From contig JAEDOE010000018.1 of the NCBI GenBank assembly GCA_016302095.1, positions 1 through 11,261 of the forward strand: a stretch of DNA of 11,261 nt, given 5' to 3'. Shown here one piece after another: positions 5,970-11,261 of this stretch (within the stretch, counting starts at the first letter, position 1; each line of letters opens with the position of its first letter). Source of the DNA: Anaerovibrio sp. (GTDB lineage: Bacteria > Bacillota > Negativicutes > Selenomonadales > Selenomonadaceae). Both the position numbers and the translations under genes were made by a program. The notes below the pieces were generated by a model. That model was given only the letters and a program-made list of their open reading frames with translations, ran no database searches and was not told the origin of the DNA.

Positions 5970-6911
5970 TTAACGAACCTCCTTGAAATAGTCAAGAGAT
6001 TTTTCTAAAGATTCTACATCCTCTACGTTCAGGCTCTTAATAGACTTGTCAATTCTGCGGTTGAAGCCGCACAGAGTCTTGCCAGGACCTGCCTCCAGCA
6101 GTACGTCGGCACCGAACTCCTTCATCTTTGCCACGCAGTCCTCCCACAGAACAGGGCTTGCTGCCTGGGCAACCAGGCTTGCCTTGATATCCTCAGCCTT
6201 GGTCAGCACCTGGGCATTGACATTTGCCACCACAGGAATCTTCGCATCAGACAAGGTAACCTTATCCAGCTCCACCGCCAGCTTCTCGGCAGCCGGCTTC
6301 ATCAATGTGCTGTGGAACGGTGCGCTCACAGGCAGGATAACCGCCTTCTTGGCACCGGCTGCCTTCAGCTCCTCCACAGCCAGCTCCACACCACGGGTAG
6401 CACCTGCAATAACAATCTGCCCAGGGCAGTTGAAGTTTACTGCCTGCACAGGGCTCTCAGCGGAAACGGACTGGCAGATCTCCACAATCTTTTCACGATC
6501 TACGCCTATAATAGCAGCCATACCGCCCTCGCCTACAGGCACGGCCTCCTGCATATAGGCACCACGCTTATGCACCAGCGCAACAGCATCCTGGAACTTC
6601 AGCACGCCTGCTGCCACCAGTGCGGAATACTCGCCCAGGCTATGGCCGCCGGTAATCTCCGGCTGCACGCCGTTTTCCTTCAAAATCTCGTTGGCAATGC
6701 AGCTGATAGTCAGGATAGCCGGCTGGGTATTGGCAGTCAGCTTTAAGTCCTCCTCAGGCCCCTCAAAGCACATCTTCATGATGGAATAGCCAAGAGCCTC
6801 ATCGGCCTCCTTGAACATTTTTTTGGCAACATCGTAGTTGTCAAAAAAATCCTTGCCCATGCCCACCTTCTGAGCACCCTGTCCCGGGAATACAAAAGCT
6901 AATTTACTCAT
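5970..6911 (-). CDS. fabD: Malonyl-CoA:ACP transacylase
   Basis: Transfers malonyl from CoA to ACP, supplying the extender unit to FabH and FabF. The 313-residue protein has the N-terminal FPGQGAQ oxyanion motif (8-14), the nucleophile S91 in GHSLGEYSA, R116 that binds the malonyl carboxylate and H200 in APFHSTLM. The ATG at 6911 has AGAGG 5 nt upstream. A 90-nt gap separates it from fabK, the largest spacing inside the operon before acpP, and contains only a weak inverted repeat; I see no convincing promoter there. Confidence 0.97.
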   Translation of the reverse strand: MSKLAFVFPGQGAQKVGMGKDFFDNYDVAKKMFKEADEALGYSIMKMCFEGPEEDLKLTANTQPAILTISCIANEILKENGVQPEITGGHSLGEYSALVAAGVLKFQDAVALVHKRGAYMQEAVPVGEGGMAAIIGVDREKIVEICQSVSAESPVQAVNFNCPGQIVIAGATRGVELAVEELKAAGAKKAVILPVSAPFHSTLMKPAAEKLAVELDKVTLSDAKIPVVANVNAQVLTKAEDIKASLVAQAASPVLWEDCVAKMKEFGADVLLEAGPGKTLCGFNRRIDKSIKSLNVEDVESLEKSLDYFKEVR

Positions 6912-6965
6912 TTTTACCTCTTTCTTTTAAAACACAATCTCTATGTTCCTGCAACAAAGTCACAG

Positions 6966-6985
6966 GCAATAAGTCAAAGTATTGC
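6966..6985. repeat. Inverted repeat GCAATA-N8-TATTGC in the fabK-fabD gap
   Basis: Six-base arms are exact inverted copies around an 8-nt loop. The stem is AT-rich and has no T-tract behind it. The same arms occur at 10777-10789 with a 1-nt centre. It may be chance in an AT-rich spacer or a weak mRNA hairpin. Confidence 0.25.
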
Positions 6986-7001
6986 TTAAAATACAGATAG
7001 A

Positions 7002-7949
7002 TTATTTCAGAGTATTATGAACTCGCTCGCCTACGGCAGCAATCCCGCCTACCAGCTCCTCAATAATAGTAGCCACAGGCTTAATCTCATGGAACATGCC
7101 GCAGATCTGGCCGATCATGACGGAACCGTTCTCCACATCGCCCTTGTGGGTTGCCATATTCAGGCGGCCTGCACCGAACTTCTCCAATTCCTCAACAGAA
7201 GCCTGATTTGCCTCCAGCTCTGCATACTCGCGGGTCATCTTGTTGCCAATAACGCGGACAGGATGGCCGGTAGAGCGGCCGGTAACCACAGTGGAGCGAT
7301 CCTTTGCCTTCAGCACCAGATTCTTGTAGTTCGGATGGGCAATGCACTCCTCGGAAACCACGAAGCGGGAGCCCATCTGCACGCCGGAAGCCCCCAGGGC
7401 AAAGGCAGCCAGGATACCACGGGAATCACCGATACCACCGGCAGCGATAACAGGCACATCCACTGCATCCACAACCTGAGGCACCAGTGCCATGGTGGTA
7501 ATGTCACCGATATGGCCGCCGGACTCAGTACCCTCGGCAATAACGGCATCAACACCGGAACGCACCAGGCGCTTTGCCAGCGCTACAGAGGCAACCACAG
7601 GAATAACCTTGGTGCCAACTTCCTTCAAAGCCGGCAGATACTCGGCTGGATTGCCGGCGCCGGTAGTAACAACTGCCACCCGCTCGTCAATCACAACCTG
7701 CATAACCTCTTTTACGAAAGGAGACATCAGCATGATGTTTACGCCAAAAGGCTTGTCGGTCCAGCGCTTTGCCTTCTGGATTTCTGCCCGGAGCAGGTCA
7801 GGCGGCATGTGACCGGCACCAATAATGCCCAGGCCACCTGCGTTAGATACGGCAGAAGCCAGCTCAGCCGTGCCAATCCACGCCATACCACCCTGGAATA
7901 TTGGATACTTGATATTTAATAATTTGCAAATTGGATTTTCCTCAAACAT
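7002..7949 (-). CDS. fabK: Enoyl-[acyl-carrier-protein] reductase II (FMN-dependent)
   Basis: Reduces trans-2-enoyl-ACP with NAD(P)H and FMN in the last step of each elongation round. The 315-residue protein closely resembles streptococcal FabK: YPIFQGGMAWIG (15-26), GLGIIGAG, KPFGVNIMLMSPF, VTTGAGNP, the EGTESGGHIG loop with the catalytic-type H146, VIAAGGI and [11 protein letters not shown]. It lacks the C-terminal cysteine cluster of its paralogue at 3922-4863. The ATG at 7949 has AAGGAGG 6 nt upstream and starts 1 nt after the fabH stop, so the genes are probably translationally coupled. No fabI is visible; FabK enzymes are generally insensitive to triclosan, so if it is the only enoyl reductase the organism should be resistant. 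Confidence 0.95.
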   Translation of the reverse strand: MFEENPICKLLNIKYPIFQGGMAWIGTAELASAVSNAGGLGIIGAGHMPPDLLRAEIQKAKRWTDKPFGVNIMLMSPFVKEVMQVVIDERVAVVTTGAGNPAEYLPALKEVGTKVIPVVASVALAKRLVRSGVDAVIAEGTESGGHIGDITTMALVPQVVDAVDVPVIAAGGIGDSRGILAAFALGASGVQMGSRFVVSEECIAHPNYKNLVLKAKDRSTVVTGRSTGHPVRVIGNKMTREYAELEANQASVEELEKFGAGRLNMATHKGDVENGSVMIGQICGMFHEIKPVATIIEELVGGIAAVGERVHNTLK

Positions 7950-7950
7950 G

Positions 7951-8955
7951 TTAGTCCTCCTTAGACCATCTGATAATGCAGGATGCCCATGTAAGCCCTG
8001 CACCAAAACCAGACAGTGCTATAATGTCTCCCTTTTTGAACCGCTTGGCAGCAGATGCCTCAGCCAGGGCGATTGGAATGCAGGCAGCAGACATGTTGCC
8101 GTACTTCTGGATATTGACAATCACCTTGTCCATCGGCATGGACAAACGCTTTGCGGCAGACTCTATGATACGGATATTAGCCTGATGCGGCACCAGCCAG
8201 TCAATCTTTTCCTGAGGCATGCCAATCTTCTCCAGGGAGTTCTTGACAGTCCTGCCCATTGCCTTTACAGCAAACTTGAAGACTTCCTTGCCATTCATGT
8301 GAATGAGATTGAGGCGCTGGTCTATGGATTCCTTGCTGACAGGCATCAGGCTGCCGCTGGACGGAATCTGTATCGCATCGCCGCCGGAGCCATCACTGCC
8401 CAGATCAAAGCTGAGTATTCCATAGCCATCCTCAACCTGCCCCAGCACAGCAGCACCGGCACCGTCACCAAACAACACACATGTATTGCGATCTTCCCAG
8501 TTGATGTACTTGGAAAGAGTTTCTGCTCCAATCACCAGTGCCTTCTTGTAGACGCCGGTCTCAATAAACTGGGCTGCCACGCTGGCTGCATAGGCAAACC
8601 CGGAACAGGCCGCCGACAAATCAAAAGCCGCAGCATGCTTTGCTCCCAGACGATTCTGAAGCATACAAGCAGTAGATGGAATAATTCTGTCAGAAGTCAG
8701 GGTAGCAACAATTATCAGATCAAGCTCCTCAGCAGCTGTACCGGCATCAGCCAGCGCACTCTCAGCAGCCTTCATAGCCAAGTCAGACATTGGAACCCCG
8801 TCCTCAGCGATACGGCGCTCCTTGATACCTGTTCTTTCAACAATCCATTCATCACTGGTATCAACTATTTTCTCCAAATCAGCATTAGTCATTATCTTTT
8901 CTGGAACGTAATAGCCAGTTCCAAGAATACCTGCACTATATAGTTTCGCTGTCAT
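7951..8955 (-). CDS. fabH: 3-oxoacyl-[acyl-carrier-protein] synthase III
   Basis: Starts fatty acid synthesis by condensing an acyl-CoA primer with malonyl-ACP. The 334-residue protein has the complete C-H-N triad: C117 in LSAACSGF, H257 in VPHQANIRI and N287 in YGNMSAACIP. The C-terminal GFGAGLTWAS is typical. Whether it prefers acetyl-CoA or branched/odd primers cannot be read from the sequence. The ATG at 8955 overlaps the 3' end of plsX by 20 nt, and its ribosome site (GGAGGAG) lies inside plsX, which indicates coupled translation. Confidence 0.97.
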   Translation of the reverse strand: MTAKLYSAGILGTGYYVPEKIMTNADLEKIVDTSDEWIVERTGIKERRIAEDGVPMSDLAMKAAESALADAGTAAEELDLIIVATLTSDRIIPSTACMLQNRLGAKHAAAFDLSAACSGFAYAASVAAQFIETGVYKKALVIGAETLSKYINWEDRNTCVLFGDGAGAAVLGQVEDGYGILSFDLGSDGSGGDAIQIPSSGSLMPVSKESIDQRLNLIHMNGKEVFKFAVKAMGRTVKNSLEKIGMPQEKIDWLVPHQANIRIIESAAKRLSMPMDKVIVNIQKYGNMSAACIPIALAEASAAKRFKKGDIIALSGFGAGLTWASCIIRWSKED

Positions 8956-9964
8956 TCGCTAGCAACTCCTCCTCTGCAATACTGTCACGGATATGGCCCG
9001 TAACATCATTCTTCACACACTCTATGGCTACGCCAATAGCACTGCAAATCGCTTTAGCGTTGGAAGAACCATGGCATATTATACAGCAGCCATTCACGCC
9101 CAAAAGCGGCGCACCGCCATATTCAGAAACATCCAGCCGCCTGCCCAGCTTTTTCAAAGCCGGCATTACCAGCACTGCACCAAGCTTCGCCAGGATACCA
9201 CCATTCTTAATCGCATCCTTGATCAGCTGGAACAATGTCAAAGCCAAGCCTTCTGCAAATTTTAACACAATATTACCAACAAATCCATCACAAATTACAA
9301 CATCCGCCTTACCGCTTGGAATATCACGGCCCTCAATGTTGCCGATGAAATTTACATCCCTTGCCTGCTTCAGCATGGGATAAGTGGCCTGAACCTTCTT
9401 GTTGCCCTTGGTTTCCTCCTCGCCGATATTCAGAAGTCCCACCTTGGGGTTATCTATGCCATAAACATACTTGCTGAAAATCGAACCCATCATTGCCATC
9501 TCCGTCAGATCCCGGGGCTTGGAGTCCACAATGGCACCGGAGTCCAGGAGCAGGGCAATGCCGTGGGTGGTAGGCAGCGGCGTGGCAATCGAAGGACGGT
9601 CAATCCCCTTGATCATCTTCAGGAACATCTTGGCAGCCACCGTGGCCGCTCCGGTGCTGCCGGCTGACAGCACTCCGTCACATTCACCGCTCTTGACCAG
9701 CTTCGTGGCAACCACCAGGCTGGCATCCTTCTTGTGGCGGATGGCCTCCACGGGATGCTCCCCCATCTCAATGGCCTCGCTGGCATGATGAATGATCAGG
9801 TGAGGATTATTGGCCATGCCGGTCTTCGCCAGCTCTGCCTTTATTTTTGCCTCATCGCCTACCAGAACTATATCGCATTTATACTTACGGACAGCTTCTA
9901 CCGCACCCAGCACAATCTGCGCCGGTGCGTAGTCGCCCCCCATCGCATCAACTGCAATTCTCAC
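8936..9964 (-). CDS. plsX: Phosphate acyltransferase (acyl-ACP:phosphate transacylase)
   Basis: Converts long-chain acyl-ACP to acyl-phosphate, the donor for PlsY in phosphatidic acid synthesis; a peripheral membrane enzyme. The 342-residue protein carries the family N-terminus IAVDAMGGDYAP (3-14), AGSTGA (101-106), NIEGRDIPSGKADVVICDGF (209-228) and the C-terminal EYGGAPLLGVNG block (281-292). The start is GTG at 9964, with AGGAGG 7 nt upstream (9972-9977); no in-frame ATG is available before the conserved N-terminus. That ribosome site overlaps the TAG stop of fapR. The C-terminal tail reads over the fabH start. Confidence 0.97.
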   Translation of the reverse strand: MRIAVDAMGGDYAPAQIVLGAVEAVRKYKCDIVLVGDEAKIKAELAKTGMANNPHLIIHHASEAIEMGEHPVEAIRHKKDASLVVATKLVKSGECDGVLSAGSTGAATVAAKMFLKMIKGIDRPSIATPLPTTHGIALLLDSGAIVDSKPRDLTEMAMMGSIFSKYVYGIDNPKVGLLNIGEEETKGNKKVQATYPMLKQARDVNFIGNIEGRDIPSGKADVVICDGFVGNIVLKFAEGLALTLFQLIKDAIKNGGILAKLGAVLVMPALKKLGRRLDVSEYGGAPLLGVNGCCIICHGSSNAKAICSAIGVAIECVKNDVTGHIRDSIAEEELLANDSETI

Positions 9965-9975
9965 AAAAAAGCCTC

Positions 9976-10539
9976 CTAATTAACTTCTGCCAAAGACACC
10001 ATGATAAACTTCGCCCGGAACACCTCCTGCTTCTCGTTCCTGGTCTTTACCCAGACGAAAAACTTGTTGCTCCTCTGCTTGATGACCTCTGCCTTGGCTA
10101 TCAGCATCTCCCCCACCTTCACCGGCACCTTGTACTTGATATTTGCCACGCCGGTCACAGCCAGCGGTGCATCAATCAGGGCCAGGGCAAGGGAATTGGC
10201 CTGAGAGAAAATAAAATGCCCCTTGGCAATCTTATTCCTGGCAAAAACCATATCCTCGGTAATCTTCAGCAGCGATATCCCTGAGTGACCTCTTTCCAAA
10301 TCAATGACGTCACCTACAACCTCTGTCTTTTCCAAAGTGGTTATGTTGTCCTGAGCCTTCTCAGCCACCTGACGTATGCGCTCACGCACCTCAGGTATGC
10401 CCAGTTCCATCCGGTCCAGGCGGATGGTCTGAATGCTGACCTCAAAAAGGCCCGCCAGCTCCTCATCCGTCAGGAAGGGCTTTTCCCGCACCTGGCGCAA
10501 GAGAATTTCGTGTCTTTCCTTTTTTTTCAATCTTGCCAT
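9976..10539 (-). CDS. fapR: Transcriptional repressor FapR (malonyl-CoA/malonyl-ACP-responsive)
   Basis: Repressor of fatty acid and phospholipid synthesis genes, released from DNA by malonyl-CoA or malonyl-ACP. The 187-residue protein is close to Bacillus FapR in length (188). An N-terminal DeoR-like helix-turn-helix (about 8-45; TDEELAGLFEVSIQTIRLDR) is followed by a linker helix and a hotdog-fold effector domain (about 75-185). The block RNKIAKGHFIFSQANSLA (101-118) corresponds to the ligand-contacting region of Bacillus FapR. I chose the ATG at 10539, which has AGGTGA 6 nt upstream and the expected basic start MARLKKKERHE; a longer reading frame back to 10590 adds a Cys-rich stretch not seen in the family. 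It is the first gene of the fab operon, with its own promoter and a FapR-like site, so autoregulation is likely. Confidence 0.95.
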   Translation of the reverse strand: MARLKKKERHEILLRQVREKPFLTDEELAGLFEVSIQTIRLDRMELGIPEVRERIRQVAEKAQDNITTLEKTEVVGDVIDLERGHSGISLLKITEDMVFARNKIAKGHFIFSQANSLALALIDAPLAVTGVANIKYKVPVKVGEMLIAKAEVIKQRSNKFFVWVKTRNEKQEVFRAKFIMVSLAEVN

Positions 10540-10611
10540 CTCTATCACCTGTACATAAAAACAAGGCACAGTGCTGCAATCTGCTTGCACCAGGATGCCT
10601 GCTCACGAAAA

Positions 10612-10630
10612 ATTAGTACCAGCTCATATA
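10612..10630. promoter_or_regulatory. Putative FapR operator (strong half-site)
   Basis: The site ATTAGTACCAGCTCATATA matches the Bacillus FapR consensus as I remember it (ATTAGTACCTGATACTAAT) at 13 of 19 positions. The left half, ATTAGTACC, is perfect and the right half is degenerate. It lies at about +5 to +23 relative to the promoter at 10642-10670, where a repressor would block initiation or escape. Confidence 0.5.
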
Positions 10631-10641
10631 ACTTGATTGCA

Positions 10642-10670
10642 ATTATACATGGTTATATATAAAAAGGCAA
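10642..10670 (-). promoter_or_regulatory. Main promoter of the fapR-plsX-fab operon (P1)
   Basis: TTGCCT (10665-10670) and a perfect TATAAT (10642-10647) on the minus strand are separated by 17 bp. The start would be near 10635, giving a leader of about 95 nt before the fapR ATG at 10539. The FapR-like site lies just downstream of the -10 element. Confidence 0.7.
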
Positions 10671-10684
10671 GCGAAAATTATAAA

Positions 10685-10713
10685 ATTTTAATGGAACTCA
10701 CACAGCTGAGCAA
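10685..10713 (-). promoter_or_regulatory. Possible second upstream promoter (P2) of the fab operon
   Basis: TTGCTC (10708-10713) and TAAAAT (10685-10690) on the minus strand have a 17-bp spacer. It would start near 10678, about 43 bp upstream of P1. The hexamers are weaker than those of P1, and the region is AT-rich, so a chance match is possible. Confidence 0.35.
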
Positions 10714-10776
10714 AACGCCCCCATGTCAGTATAATAAATTTTAGGCTTTTAGTACAGTGTTTTTTCCAATTATGTA

Positions 10777-10794
10777 GCAATAATATTGCAATAT
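10777..10794. repeat. Overlapping AT-rich palindromes between rpmF terminator and fapR promoters
   Basis: GCAATAATATTGC (10777-10789) is a perfect palindrome around one A, and ATATTGCAATAT (10783-10794) is a second perfect palindrome overlapping it. A half-site-like TTAGTACA lies at 10749-10756. The stretch has no gene; an operator for a second regulator is possible. Apart from P1, P2, the FapR-like site and these palindromes, I see nothing else in the gap 10540-10881. Confidence 0.35.
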
Positions 10795-10819
10795 CATGAA
10801 TATTATGCATGCACAAAGT

Positions 10820-10873
10820 AAAATGAGCAGAATTTCAATCCTCATAAAACTGAAGGAACGAAACTCTGCTCAT
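10820..10873 (-). terminator. Hairpin terminator behind rpmF
   Basis: ATGAGCAGA (minus strand 10865-10873) pairs perfectly with TCTGCTCAT (10823-10831), 9 bp. After a mismatch, GTTTC/GAAA and TCCT/AGGA pairs continue into a long interrupted stem with a loop in the centre. TTTT then AC and TTT follow on the minus strand. It begins about 9 nt after the rpmF stop and separates yceD-rpmF from the fapR operon. The loop is large and the T-tract is short, so read-through is possible. Confidence 0.55.
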
Positions 10874-10881
10874 ATTACTCA

Positions 10882-11061
10882 TTATTCAGCTGCGGAAATT
10901 ACTTCCTTGCCATCATAGTAACCACACTCTGTGCAAACATGATGAGGCAACTTTGGCTCATGGCACTGAGGGCACTCAACATAGCCAGGAACTTCCAACT
11001 TCCAGTTAGCACGACGGGAATCGCGACGAGCCTTGGACATCTTACGCTTAGGTACTGCCAT
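10882..11061 (-). CDS. rpmF: 50S ribosomal protein L32
   Basis: Small basic protein of the large ribosomal subunit, 59 residues. The N-terminus [18 protein letters not shown] is the family signature. Two CxxC pairs (CPQC and CTEC) form a zinc ribbon, so this is the zinc-containing (C+) form of L32. The ATG at 11061 has GGAGGTG about 9 nt upstream; an in-frame GTG at 11073 lies inside that ribosome site and is rejected. It follows yceD by 23 nt, the standard arrangement in bacteria, and is followed by a hairpin. Confidence 0.97.
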   Translation of the reverse strand: MAVPKRKMSKARRDSRRANWKLEVPGYVECPQCHEPKLPHHVCTECGYYDGKEVISAAE

Positions 11062-11084
11062 TTCAGGATACACCTCCTTGGAAA

Positions 11085-11261
11085 TTATTCGATACTCGAA
11101 TTATTTTGCTTCAATAATTGCTGCAATGCCGCAAGTCTTGGGTCAATAACAGTACGGTCACAGCCACAATCGCCATGATTGAGGTTTGCGCCGCACTTCA
11201 GGCACAGACCGCGACAATCAGCGTTGCATATATTATTTAACGGCTGGTCGGACAGAAGCAC
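11085..11261 (-). CDS. yceD: YceD/DUF177 family protein, C-terminal 58 residues
   Basis: Only the last 58 codons are in the window; the gene runs off the right edge. The visible part has the family's cysteine-rich C-terminus: [18 protein letters not shown] followed by CGC (Cys at visible positions 12, 16, 20, 23, 32 and 34), which may bind zinc. YceD-family proteins are linked to 23S rRNA accumulation and are almost always encoded next to rpmF, as here. The TAA stop is at 11085-11087. The family call rests on the cysteine pattern plus position. Confidence 0.85.
   Translation of the reverse strand: MLLSDQPLNNICNADCRGLCLKCGANLNHGDCGCDRTVIDPRLAALQQLLKQNNSSIE

Noticed and set aside
6912..7001. 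TTGACT in the fabK-fabD gap as an internal promoter
   Set aside because: The hexamer 17 bp downstream is TTGCAG, not a -10; no other spacing gives a good match.
10540..10590. A 17-residue N-terminal extension of FapR
   Set aside because: The internal ATG at 10539 has a well-placed AGGTGA, and the shorter protein matches the family N-terminus and length.
1..11261. CRISPR arrays, transposons, tRNA/rRNA genes, phage genes
   Set aside because: No regularly spaced repeats, transposase motifs, terminal inverted repeats or tRNA-like folds were seen; the window is ordinary core-genome content.

Overview
The window is a chromosomal segment in which every recognisable gene lies on the minus strand, so it reads from high to low coordinates. 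It carries a nearly complete type II fatty acid and phospholipid-precursor operon: yceD (3' part), rpmF, [terminator, ~340 bp regulatory gap], fapR, plsX, fabH, fabK, fabD, fabG, acpP, [hairpins], a second FabK-like flavoprotein with a four-cysteine motif, fabF, rnc, [terminator]. After this come a solitary metallo-beta-lactamase-fold hydrolase gene and the 5' part of a periplasmic adaptor (HlyD/AcrA type) gene with its own promoter.

The organism is probably a diderm member of the Bacillota (class Negativicutes, perhaps a Selenomonas relative). FapR, FabK and strong AGGAGG Shine-Dalgarno sites are Bacillota traits, while the RND/ABC-type adaptor protein suggests an outer membrane. The gene order is the E. 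coli one (yceD-rpmF-plsX-fabH-fabD-fabG-acpP-fabF) with three insertions (fapR, fabK, the Cys4 flavoprotein) and a Bacillus-like rnc at the end. The taxonomic call is inference from gene content; I could not run a search.

In the proposed pathway, FabD makes malonyl-ACP on AcpP and FabH starts chains. FabF elongates them, FabG reduces the 3-keto group and FabK reduces the enoyl group. PlsX moves finished acyl chains to phosphate for phospholipid synthesis, and FapR senses malonyl-CoA/malonyl-ACP and represses. No dehydratase (fabZ/fabA) or acetyl-CoA carboxylase gene is present here, so these must lie elsewhere. The Cys4 flavoprotein (3922-4863) is the most interesting gene: it resembles FabX/UfaA-type proteins that make unsaturated fatty acids in bacteria lacking FabA.

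Regulatory structure is unusually readable. A 17-bp-spacer promoter precedes fapR with a FapR-like half-site just downstream of its -10 element. A strong hairpin sits behind acpP. A perfect 12-bp terminator stem overlaps the rnc stop codon. The adaptor gene has a sigma-A type promoter with two palindromes. Several genes use TTG or GTG starts that a naive ATG caller would miss.
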